From a bacterium (GTDB lineage: Bacteria > Orphanbacterota > Orphanbacteria > Orphanbacterales > Orphanbacteraceae): a stretch of DNA of 64,000 nucleotides. Under the pieces are notes generated by a model. The model made no database searches. It worked only from the letters and a program-made list of their open reading frames with translations, and had not been told where the DNA came from. Position 1 is the first letter of the stretch. Each line of letters begins with the position of its first letter. This document shows positions 16,722 to 24,063 of this stretch, one piece after another. The stretch covers positions 1 to 64,000 of the forward strand of contig JALGYY010000044.1 of assembly GCA_025782575.1 (NCBI GenBank). Reading direction: 5' to 3'. A program made the position numbers and the translations under genes.

Positions 16722-18506
16722 GTGAAACGCAAGAACCCGCGTCAAAACACTACGAAGAAGGCGGGCCTCGCAGCCGCCATAGAGGCTTGGGCGCAGGCGA
16801 CCACGACAAAGGGGGCTCGAAAGAGGCAACTGATTCGAATGAAGACAATAGCAGTGACCGAGTTCTTCGCTTCGGTTGGTAAGGACCTTGCCCAAGTGGA
16901 ACCGGTGAACGTGAAACAGTGGCAGAAAGACCTCGAAGGGTGTGGCCTTGCACCATCAACCGTTTCTGCGAGGATCTCGCGGGTCTCCTCGTTTTACCGA
17001 TGGGCATTAAAGGATAGGCGTTACTCAGGGGTGCTATCCTCGAACCCTGTGCAGCCAGCGCGCATCAATGCTCGACTACCACACAATAGTAAGAGTGCGA
17101 ACGATCTCACAGAGAAAGAACTGCGTCTGTTTACGCGTGCTCTGTTTGAAAGAGCCGGTACGGGGGATCTTGCCGCAATTCGCGATTTTACCATCTGGCT
17201 TTTCCTGATCCTCACCGGTAGAAGGCAACAGGAGATACTCAATCTCCTTTGCAAGGACCTGACGATGAACGGAACCATCATTCTTCGGTTCCTCGACAAG
17301 TGTGGCCGGTCCGAAATGGTCGAACTAAAGAGCGCCGTACCCCGCTCCTGGCTCACCTGTTACCTCAGCAACTCGGCGCGGCTCGAAGCAATGACTCGCT
17401 CCTCTCCTCTGTGGATTCGACATGACTCGGCGGCGCAAGGGAAGGAGCAACCATTGTCGGGTCGTGCCTTAGCAAGTCGTCTTCGATCTGTCGCTAAGTC
17501 CGTGGGGATTAGCGGATTCAATACTCGACGAGCGCGTGACATTTTTGCCAGATTTTTTGAGGAGGACGAAGGGAGTGTTTCTTTGCTAGATGCGCTCGGC
17601 TGCCTGAAATCACGCCGGAACCGGACCTACGGAGATACCATCACTGTTCACCGCGATCGACACTCCGATCAAATTGCTTACCGCCTGGGAATGGGGGGGA
17701 AGAAGGGCCCAACGCATGCTCGGCTAGAGACCGATGCCGCAGAACCCACGCCTGACCTGCCGCTGGAAGATCTCACAATTAATGATCTTGTCACCATGGA
17801 GGAATCTCAAAAGAGGCGTTTTCGAAGACGCGCCCTCATCAATCAGTGGAGATCTCTTCGCGTCAGGCTAGGGGCCTCAAATCCAAGTGGGAGCATGGAA
17901 GAAGTATTGGAGGACAGGAGAATCGACGACGTTGCCCTTTCCCACGTTGAGACTCAATTCCAGCTGGCAACGGTTGCGCTCACCAGAATCCCAAGGAACG
18001 ACTATGCGCTACTGACGATCGAAGGGCTCTGCTATTCGACCGCCACATTCTTGTACAACCTTCCCTCTTCGAAAATAGACGAGCACTTCTCAAGTAGCTT
18101 GTCGGATATTGCCATTCGGTTTCTTTCGGCGTATCCCGAATCCATTGACAAATTCAACAGCAGCGCCAGCGACGCGCTCCAGGACTTCCTTGTGTCCACA
18201 ATGTATGCCTTGTCGTCAGGACTTAAGCCCTCTCACATAAGAACACACGTGAAACCTAAGTGGAAGGCACTACAGGCACTCGCCGTTACGCTTGGCCTCA
18301 AGGGATCGCAAACATCCGACGCCCATATCAAGAGTCTCGTCCTGAGTGCAAGGCGGACTGAATTACCCGAGAGCCCCCACTCGGAACAAAGAGAACGCAG
18401 ACTTGAAATTGGAAACTTTCAGAACGTACTGATGATTTCTGGGCTTGGTGGCAATCTCTTCGACTTTGATCGACCAGACTGGCTCCCACCGGTCAAAGAG
18501 TCCTAG
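16722..18506 (+). CDS. Tyrosine recombinase-like protein with degenerate catalytic residues and long C-terminal extension
   Basis: 594 residues starting at GTG, with AGGAGG nine bases upstream. Residues about 15-95 form an integrase core-binding domain (QWQKDLEGCGLAPSTVSARI, FYRWALKD). The catalytic domain has LILTGRRQQEILNL (Arg I), a possible hairpin Lys (FLDKCGRSE), FNTRRARDIFARFF where HxLR would be (His to Asn, Arg kept), LDALGCLKS where LGH would be (His to Cys) and RNRTY for the nucleophile. Arg, Arg and Tyr remain but two catalytic histidines are replaced. About 290 further residues, mostly helical, have no domain I recognise. It could be an integrase of unusual type or a regulatory/structural derivative. 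It heads the plus arm of the element. Confidence 0.65.
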   Translation: MKRKNPRQNTTKKAGLAAAIEAWAQATTTKGARKRQLIRMKTIAVTEFFASVGKDLAQVEPVNVKQWQKDLEGCGLAPSTVSARISRVSSFYRWALKDRRYSGVLSSNPVQPARINARLPHNSKSANDLTEKELRLFTRALFERAGTGDLAAIRDFTIWLFLILTGRRQQEILNLLCKDLTMNGTIILRFLDKCGRSEMVELKSAVPRSWLTCYLSNSARLEAMTRSSPLWIRHDSAAQGKEQPLSGRALASRLRSVAKSVGISGFNTRRARDIFARFFEEDEGSVSLLDALGCLKSRRNRTYGDTITVHRDRHSDQIAYRLGMGGKKGPTHARLETDAAEPTPDLPLEDLTINDLVTMEESQKRRFRRRALINQWRSLRVRLGASNPSGSMEEVLEDRRIDDVALSHVETQFQLATVALTRIPRNDYALLTIEGLCYSTATFLYNLPSSKIDEHFSSSLSDIAIRFLSAYPESIDKFNSSASDALQDFLVSTMYALSSGLKPSHIRTHVKPKWKALQALAVTLGLKGSQTSDAHIKSLVLSARRTELPESPHSEQRERRLEIGNFQNVLMISGLGGNLFDFDRPDWLPPVKES

Positions 18507-18695
18507 GCGCTTCCTTCCCAGATCCGATCGCTGCGACTCCTCCCATCTAAGAACCCAGCACTTCAAACTTCCTCGTGCCCCGCGAAGTGGTGGCCGATAT
18601 ACCAACCCATTACACCCGACCATCCTTAGTAGGTTCTTCATGACACCACGTGAGTGCTCAAGATGCCTCAAGCGTAGAACAAGGACTATAAAGAC

Positions 18696-18947
18696 ATGAC
18701 AAAACACCCCACGCGCCTCCTCTCCGCAGCAGAGATGGCAACACTTCTCAGCACAAGTCGGAAGGCTATCTACGCGATGAACCGGCGCGGCGACTTGCCT
18801 GGCGCGACCAAGATCGGCAGGCGCCTACGGTTTCGGGAGGACGACTTGATTGAATGGTTGGACGAGATGCGTGCGTTTCGAGTAGTGGGATCCGATCCAT
18901 CGGATTCAAGTACGGCAACTGCGGCCGAACGGGAGAGCGCCCGATGA
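18696..18947 (+). CDS. Excisionase/AlpA-like helix-turn-helix protein
   Basis: An 83-residue protein with a MerR-type winged helix (HTH_17): LLSAAEMATLLSTSRKAIYA (recognition helices), RRGDLPGATKIGRRLRF (wing) and REDDLIEWLDEM. Such proteins act as recombination directionality factors or as transcription activators of integrated elements. It follows the recombinase-like gene after about 190 bases; its stop overlaps the start of the next tiny gene (ATGA). It probably steers excision by one of the element's recombinases or controls its early genes. Confidence 0.8.
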   Translation: MTKHPTRLLSAAEMATLLSTSRKAIYAMNRRGDLPGATKIGRRLRFREDDLIEWLDEMRAFRVVGSDPSDSSTATAAERESAR

Positions 18948-19039
18948 AATACAACTTCGCCAGTTTCTCCGAGCTGGTCAGGCTTGAACCAATCCGCCTA
19001 GGTCACATGCTCGCGAATCGCCAGGAAACATCGAAGTGA
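18944..19039 (+). CDS. 31-residue coupled small protein
   Basis: ATG at 18944 overlaps the excisionase stop and its TGA overlaps the GTG start of the primase gene, so three genes are chained by four-base overlaps. The product (MKYNFASFSELVRLEPIRLG and 11 more residues) has no recognisable family. The double overlap argues for a real translated unit, perhaps mainly to couple translation. Confidence 0.5.
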   Translation: MKYNFASFSELVRLEPIRLGHMLANRQETSK

Positions 19040-20910
19040 GCGCGAGAGAAGAGACTGCGACTGGTTCGATCGTTGATGCGGTGCTGTCATACGCCAAGCT
19101 CGGTTGGCGCGTGCTGCCGGTCCATTGCCCTCTACCTAGCGACGGGGCTGTGGCTTGCTCGTGCAAGAACCCCGACTGCTCGTCCATTGGCAAGCACCCG
19201 TATGAAAGTGGTTGGACTAAGGCCGCCTGTGTTACCGAAGAGACCATCCGCGGTTGGTGGAAAAGATGGCCAAGCGCCAATGTCGGAATCGCCACGGGAG
19301 TGGAGAGCGGGATCATCGCTATCGACGTGGATTGTGGGGAGGGTAAGCGAGGCACACAGAGCTTGCACGAACTCCAGAGCAAGTACGGGAAGCTCCCCCC
19401 CACAGTCGAAGCGGTCAGCGGAGGAGGGGGCCAACATTTCTATTTCCAGCATCCCGGAAAAGAGATTCGCGTTCAAGGTAGACCCCTATCCCCTGACTTC
19501 CCCCATATCGATGTTCGGGGCGACGGAAACCAAATCCTCGCGCCTCCCTCCCGGCACCAGTCGGGCACCCTGTACGCGTGGAACGAGTCCAGAGCCCCGC
19601 ACGAGACATTACTCGCACCCTGCCCGAGCTGGCTTCTCCAGCTCGTCCAGAACAAGGCCGAGGACAGAATCGATGTAATCAATGGCAAGGATGTACCAAT
19701 CGGTCAGCGCCACACCTACCTGCTCAAGCAATCGGTGCGCCTGGCCGCAAAGAACCTGTCGCCAACAGAGCTCGCGGGAGCGCTCCAGTCGTTGCGAGAC
19801 GCCAACTGCCAATCCCCCTCATCGGCTGATACAGACAAGCAACTCGCCAACATGGCACGAACCGCCTTGAAGAAGAAAGGTAAGGACACTGCGCGTTTCC
19901 GCATTGTCGGAGATCTTCGCGATTTGATTGCTGCCAACCTCGCGCCTCCCGAGGAGCTTGTAGAAGGCTTCTTGATGAAGCAGGACTTCTGCCTTCTCAG
20001 TGGGCCAGCGTACAGCGGCAAGACGTGGCTTATGATCGATCTCGCGCTCGCCCTCGCCGCCGGGCGACCATGGCTCGGACATGCTGCTAAGGAATCCCGC
20101 GTTGGCATCTTTCCCCGCGAGCTTCCGGACGCTCTCTTCCTGAATCGAGTCGAAACTCTCCTTGGAGAGAAATGGGAGCGTTCCGTCGAGCTACCCCTCT
20201 TCAAAAGGTTCTTCCCCGCAGTCGCGCCTCTTTGGGTGCAAGGCCACGTCGATTTGGTGGATGACCTTTCAGCGATTAAGGACTTCTGCCAATTTCGTCA
20301 ACTTGATTGCCTGATTGTGGATCCCTTATCGCGTGTCCACACCGTAAACGAAAACGTTGCTGCAGAACTCATGCCGGTGCTGCGGGGTGTGGACGAGCTT
20401 CGGGAGGAGTGCGGCGTGGCCGTTGTGATCATCCACCACCACCGGAAGGGTGTGCCGGGAAAAACCGAAGATTCGCTCTCCTCCCCACGGGGTAGCACGC
20501 TGCTCTCGACGTGTCCCACTGTCAATGCCGCGATACAGACTCTCGGCCGGCAATTTCGAAAAGTCGACATAAGACGAAACTGCGGGAGGGCGAGCGACCC
20601 GTTCTACATCAAGGAGCGCAGTGAGGGCGGGTTCGTGCTGAGCGAAAAACCCCTCCGCGGCAAGGAGGTCGGGGACGCCAATCGAGCTCACGTCTTGTCC
20701 GCCATTGAGCGGGGTGCGAACTCGTACGAGGAGGTGGCGGTCGGAACCGAGCTCGCCGATCGAACTGTTCGCCAACACGTAAAGGCTCTGGCCGAAGATG
20801 GAAAGGTCGCCATAGAAAAAGACGGGAAGAAGGTCTCGCTCCACCTGGCCCAGTGGAAGGCACCGGAGCAGCGACCAATCTGGGGCGATGACGGGGCGGA
20901 ACTCCTTTGA
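19036..20910 (+). CDS. Prim-Pol/AAA (RepA-like) replication protein
   Basis: 624 residues. N-terminal bifunctional primase-polymerase domain (about 10-200): GWRVLPVHCP, a Cys pair in ACSCKNPDCSSIGKHP, catalytic IIAIDVDCG, SGGGGQHFYF and IDVRGDGNQILAPPS. C-terminal RecA/AAA_25 ATPase (about 300-530): Walker A LSGPAYSGKTW, Walker B CLIVDPLSR, VVIIHHHRKG, as in plasmid/phage RepA-type helicases. A winged-helix tail ends the protein. It should prime and unwind the element's own DNA. Start GTG overlaps the 31-codon gene. This is the typical replication module of phages and satellites. Confidence 0.9.
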   Translation: MSAREETATGSIVDAVLSYAKLGWRVLPVHCPLPSDGAVACSCKNPDCSSIGKHPYESGWTKAACVTEETIRGWWKRWPSANVGIATGVESGIIAIDVDCGEGKRGTQSLHELQSKYGKLPPTVEAVSGGGGQHFYFQHPGKEIRVQGRPLSPDFPHIDVRGDGNQILAPPSRHQSGTLYAWNESRAPHETLLAPCPSWLLQLVQNKAEDRIDVINGKDVPIGQRHTYLLKQSVRLAAKNLSPTELAGALQSLRDANCQSPSSADTDKQLANMARTALKKKGKDTARFRIVGDLRDLIAANLAPPEELVEGFLMKQDFCLLSGPAYSGKTWLMIDLALALAAGRPWLGHAAKESRVGIFPRELPDALFLNRVETLLGEKWERSVELPLFKRFFPAVAPLWVQGHVDLVDDLSAIKDFCQFRQLDCLIVDPLSRVHTVNENVAAELMPVLRGVDELREECGVAVVIIHHHRKGVPGKTEDSLSSPRGSTLLSTCPTVNAAIQTLGRQFRKVDIRRNCGRASDPFYIKERSEGGFVLSEKPLRGKEVGDANRAHVLSAIERGANSYEEVAVGTELADRTVRQHVKALAEDGKVAIEKDGKKVSLHLAQWKAPEQRPIWGDDGAELL

Positions 20911-20925
20911 GCGGCAACGTCGGCA

Positions 20926-20947
20926 CACCCCCCCCTAAGGGGGGGTG
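20926..20947. terminator. G/C-rich perfect hairpin after the primase gene
   Basis: A nine-pair stem of CACCCCCCC (20926-20934) and GGGGGGGTG (20939-20947) with a four-base loop lies 16 bases after the primase stop. No T-run follows, so it may be a pause, an attenuator or an mRNA-end-protecting structure, not a classical intrinsic terminator. The rest of 20911-21120 has no gene. Confidence 0.45.
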
Positions 20948-21120
20948 CCTGCCGCCGTCGTTGGGGGTGCTGCCGTGCTGGAATCGACCAAGGAGGTTCA
21001 AGTGATTGATTTAACAGAAGTTGACGCCATGTCGGCAGGACATCCGGCAACGGCACCGGCCTGCCGGGGTCGTGGATGTGCCCAGACCCTGGCTGCGCCC
21101 GGCGGGAGGGTCGGTTGAAC

Positions 21121-21435
21121 ATGGCTTTTGACGACTTCAGCAACAATATCCCGCGGGACCAGCCCGTTACCGAGGTCCGCCTCCGCCACCTCGGCCGCGA
21201 GGAACGCGGCTTGATCGGCTTCGCCTCGATCGTATTGCTTGAATCCTTCTTCTTGAACGACATCCGAATCCTTCGCCGCCCAACCGGGGAGGTATTTCTG
21301 GCCTATCCCACCAGGAAAACCAGCACCGGAGAGCGGCATCACATCTGGCACCCGATCTCGAAAGACGCGGGACGTCTCATTCAGAACGCGGTGCTAGAAC
21401 AATTCCGAAACGCTACGAAAGGAAAAACTCCATGA
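21121..21435 (+). CDS. SpoVG-like protein
   Basis: A 104-residue protein matching the SpoVG family: VTEVRLRHL, then GFASIVLLESFFLNDIRILR, VFLAYPTRKT and HPISKDAGRLIQNAVLEQF. This pattern mirrors SpoVG's ITDVRIR...ASVTFDDCFVVHDIRV...MPSRKT...HPI. SpoVG proteins bind DNA/RNA and regulate genes; phage-encoded copies occur next to replication genes. Start ATG at 21121 has GGAGGG nine bases upstream. It opens a chain of overlapping genes that runs on through the methyltransferase and ParB-like genes. Confidence 0.8.
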   Translation: MAFDDFSNNIPRDQPVTEVRLRHLGREERGLIGFASIVLLESFFLNDIRILRRPTGEVFLAYPTRKTSTGERHHIWHPISKDAGRLIQNAVLEQFRNATKGKTP

Positions 21436-21671
21436 TTTCCGAAGAGAAAACGCTGGATTCGATCGACGCAAAACTGAGTGAGATGCGAACCGCCTTCGAC
21501 AACCTTCTCGCCGGAGACTGCTCGATCTCAATGGACGCCCCAGAACTCCCCGGCGGTGAGCTGGAGATTGGTGGTTGCCCCATCGACGTTTATTGGAACC
21601 TCCGATACCTGGCCCGAGCGCTTGAAGACCACCTAGTGGATCTCATCTCACGTGAAGGGATCGTCAAATGA
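21432..21671 (+). CDS. Hypothetical 79-residue element protein
   Basis: Small acidic protein with a predicted N-terminal helix (TLDSIDAKLSEMRTAFDNL), a central turn-rich stretch (PELPGGELEIGGCP) and a second helix (LRYLARALEDHLVDLISREG). No family recognised. ATGA overlaps at both ends with the SpoVG-like and methyltransferase genes show it is part of the same translationally coupled operon. Confidence 0.65.
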   Translation: MISEEKTLDSIDAKLSEMRTAFDNLLAGDCSISMDAPELPGGELEIGGCPIDVYWNLRYLARALEDHLVDLISREGIVK

Positions 21672-22693
21672 GACGGCTCGCCATGTTCGATTCTCTCACT
21701 AGCTACGCGGGCGGGAAGCGGCGATTGCTACCTGCGATCTTCAGGCAGATGCCACCCCCTAGAGAAGCTCCCGTCTTGATCGATGTTTTTCTAGGCGGTG
21801 GCTCGGTGAGTCTCTATGGAAAGGCTCGTGGCTATCGAATCATCACGAATGACATCGCCGACCGCAGCGTGCTCCCGGGTCGAGCTCTGATCGAGAACGA
21901 TCGAGTTCGACTGGACCATGAGGATCTCATGCGTCTGTTCAAACCGGTCCATGAGCCTGGCTTCGTCGCCCAGGAGATGGTACCCGGCGTCTTTCCGTCG
22001 AAGCATGGTCTGTTCCTTGATCGAGCTCTGCAGAACGCGAGGAAGTTGCAAGGACCGAAGCGATGGCTCTCGCTCCTTCTCTGCATCAAACTCGCTCTCC
22101 GGCTGAGACCGCTCGGAACATGGGGCGCGCGCCGCATTATTGAACAGATGGATCAGCAAGATTACGAAGGGATGAGAGACTCCTACATTCGTGACGTCTT
22201 TGCGAGAGCGATCCCACGCCATCCACTTCGCATGGCTGAGAACTTGCGGCAGGCGATCAACCGTGGTGTGTTTTCAAGCGGCCAAGAGAACATAGTACAT
22301 CAAATGGATGTCTTCGACTTCCTTCCGTCAGTTAAGGGCGATATCGCTTACTTCGACTGCCCTTATGCGAACACCAGTCCGTACGAGAAAGCGTGTCGCC
22401 CTCTCGATGAGATGCTTGCCGGTAAGCGGCTAAAGGTGAAGCCGAACGCCTTCTCGACCGAGCATCCTGCCAAGACTCTTCCCAGGCTCTTCGAAGCAGC
22501 AGGCCACATCCCGCTTTGGATCATCTCCTACGGAAACCAAGTTGTCGGCCTAAGCGAGCTTGTCGACCTGGTCCGCCGGCACCGCCCTGTCATCGATTCA
22601 AGGGAGATCAAGCACGCGCATATGACGGGACTGGCTACAAGGGAGAACCGAAATCGAAACCGCGAGCTACTCGTCGTTGCAAGGAGGAAGTAA
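21668..22693 (+). CDS. D12-class N6-adenine DNA methyltransferase
   Basis: 341 residues. N-terminal SYAGGKRRLLP, SAM-binding motif I DVFLGGGSVSL, NDI after strand 2, and motif IV YFDCPYANTSPY (a DCPY variant of D/NPPY) identify a Dam/D12-type adenine methyltransferase. No restriction enzyme is adjacent, so it is an orphan, as often found in phages and satellites, where it may protect element DNA or mark replication state. Its stop overlaps the next start (TAATG). Confidence 0.88.
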   Translation: MRRLAMFDSLTSYAGGKRRLLPAIFRQMPPPREAPVLIDVFLGGGSVSLYGKARGYRIITNDIADRSVLPGRALIENDRVRLDHEDLMRLFKPVHEPGFVAQEMVPGVFPSKHGLFLDRALQNARKLQGPKRWLSLLLCIKLALRLRPLGTWGARRIIEQMDQQDYEGMRDSYIRDVFARAIPRHPLRMAENLRQAINRGVFSSGQENIVHQMDVFDFLPSVKGDIAYFDCPYANTSPYEKACRPLDEMLAGKRLKVKPNAFSTEHPAKTLPRLFEAAGHIPLWIISYGNQVVGLSELVDLVRRHRPVIDSREIKHAHMTGLATRENRNRNRELLVVARRK

Positions 22694-23352
22694 TGAAGAA
22701 ATTGTTAATCGTGGAGATCCCGGTCGATAGGCTTCATGAAAACCCATGGAATCCGAACCGAGTTGCACCGGCAATGATGGAGAAGCTTCGGAAAAATATC
22801 GGGGAACGAGGACTTCTTCAGGCGCTCGTTGTCCGTCCGCACCCAAGTGCGGATGACTGTTACGAGATTATAAACGGTGCTCACCGGCACCGCATCTGCT
22901 GTGACCTCGGACACGCCACCATACCATGTGTCATCGTTTCATCATCCGATAAAGACGCAAAAATCCTAACGATCACCCTGAACGAGATGACCGGCGACCC
23001 TACCCCGTCGCTTCTCTCCAAACTCCTCGCCGATCTCCATACCGAGATGCCATTCCCGGACCTGGAAGCGAAGCTTCCATGGGACCAAGACGAGATCGAA
23101 GATTTTCTCTCTCTCCTTCAATTGCCGGAGGGGCTGGCCGACACGATCGAGCGCGAGGCGAATGAGGATGATGCGAACGCACCAGTTGCGATGACGTTCG
23201 TCCTGTCACCGACGCAGCTCGAAAGAGTTGGTGCCGCCCTGGAGAAAGGAAGGGATGAGATTGAAAAAGCGCCGGATCAAAAAGCAAAGACACTTGTGGC
23301 GATGTCGGATGCGTACCTGGCACAAGAACCGAAGGGCGGGAGCACATCCTAG
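22693..23352 (+). CDS. ParB/Srx-fold nuclease-domain protein
   Basis: 219 residues starting at ATG with AGGAGG five bases upstream, one base overlapping the methyltransferase stop. The N-terminal ParB-like domain is clear: VEIPVDRLHENPWNPN, MMEKLRKNIGERGLLQALVV, YEIINGAHRHRICCDLGHATIPCVIV. The rest is helical and acidic (LPWDQDEIEDFLSLL) with no centromere-binding HTH seen. Stand-alone proteins of this type next to phage methyltransferases act as DNA-binding or nuclease accessories; the exact role is unknown. Confidence 0.8.
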   Translation: MKKLLIVEIPVDRLHENPWNPNRVAPAMMEKLRKNIGERGLLQALVVRPHPSADDCYEIINGAHRHRICCDLGHATIPCVIVSSSDKDAKILTITLNEMTGDPTPSLLSKLLADLHTEMPFPDLEAKLPWDQDEIEDFLSLLQLPEGLADTIEREANEDDANAPVAMTFVLSPTQLERVGAALEKGRDEIEKAPDQKAKTLVAMSDAYLAQEPKGGSTS

Positions 23353-23402
23353 ACTGCGAGAAATCCTTTGGACACCGAACCGCAGAGGGGAGGATTGTCG
23401 AA

Positions 23403-23618
23403 GTGGCAAGCCTCCTCGCAGCCGCGTTTCTCCGACTCGCGCAGCGAGGGGGGCATGAAAGTCAGGCGCTCGGCAGTTCCAGAAATGTGACCACTTCTAT
23501 GGTCAAAGAAACTAGCACCGCGGTCTCTGTTCAGCTTGATCTTCTCCTCTCGGAGAGCGTTCATGTGACACACGCGAGACCCGGCTCGGTAGGTGAAAAT
23601 GGCTCAGAACGAAAATAG
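23403..23618 (+). CDS. Small hypothetical protein before DUF2924 gene
   Basis: A GTG-started frame of 71 residues, preceded by GGGAGGA eight bases upstream, begins ASLLAAAFLRLAQR, followed by a polar stretch. Short proteins of similar composition often precede DUF2924/serine-recombinase pairs in prophages. It overlaps the next gene by 20 bases. Could also be spurious. Confidence 0.35.
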   Translation: MASLLAAAFLRLAQRGGHESQALGSSRNVTTSMVKETSTAVSVQLDLLLSESVHVTHARPGSVGENGSERK

Positions 23619-24063
23619 AGAACTCGCTCTCCTAAGAGCCCTCACGACGAACGCGCTTCAGGCGGAATACGCCCGGGTGGCACGTCGATCGACCCTGTCT
23701 CGCAACCGAAAGTGGCTTGTTCGCGAAATCCTATGGGCTGCGGAGGAGGAGGCGATCCGGATGGCTGAGGCCGGTCCTGTGCTGATAGAGGCGAGGACAA
23801 GGTTTACGCCCGACAGCGGGATCCTCGGCCGGAGCAGTAGAAACCGGCCACTCCAGCGCGAGAGAGATCCCCGTCTCCCGCCACCCGGCACGATCATGAC
23901 GCGGGAGTACAAAGGTCGGACTATTTCCATTCATGTCTTAAGTGATGGCTTCGAATACCAGGACCAGCACTTTCGTAGCCTCTCCGCCCTTGCCAAACAC
24001 ATTACCCGCGGCAGTCACTGCAACGGATTCGCCTGGTTCGGACTGGCCCCGAAACAGCGATGA
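23599..24063 (+). CDS. DUF2924 family protein
   Basis: A 154-residue basic protein: LVREILWAAEEEA in the N-terminal half, then LPPPGTIMTREYKGRTISIHVLSDGFEYQDQHFRSLSALAKHITRGSHCNGFAWFGL, the hallmark of DUF2924 proteins. These are almost always encoded just before a large serine recombinase and are presumed accessory DNA-binding factors. ATG at 23599 is preceded by AGGTGA. Its stop overlaps the recombinase start (ATGA). Confidence 0.82.
   Translation: MAQNENRELALLRALTTNALQAEYARVARRSTLSRNRKWLVREILWAAEEEAIRMAEAGPVLIEARTRFTPDSGILGRSSRNRPLQRERDPRLPPPGTIMTREYKGRTISIHVLSDGFEYQDQHFRSLSALAKHITRGSHCNGFAWFGLAPKQR

Noticed and set aside
20926-20947. C7/G7 hairpin as a classical intrinsic terminator
   Set aside because: No T-run follows; kept only as a structured element with uncertain role.
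22516-22692. N-terminal extension of the ParB-like protein
   Set aside because: It lies inside the methyltransferase gene in another frame; ATG 22693 has a near-perfect ribosome binding site.
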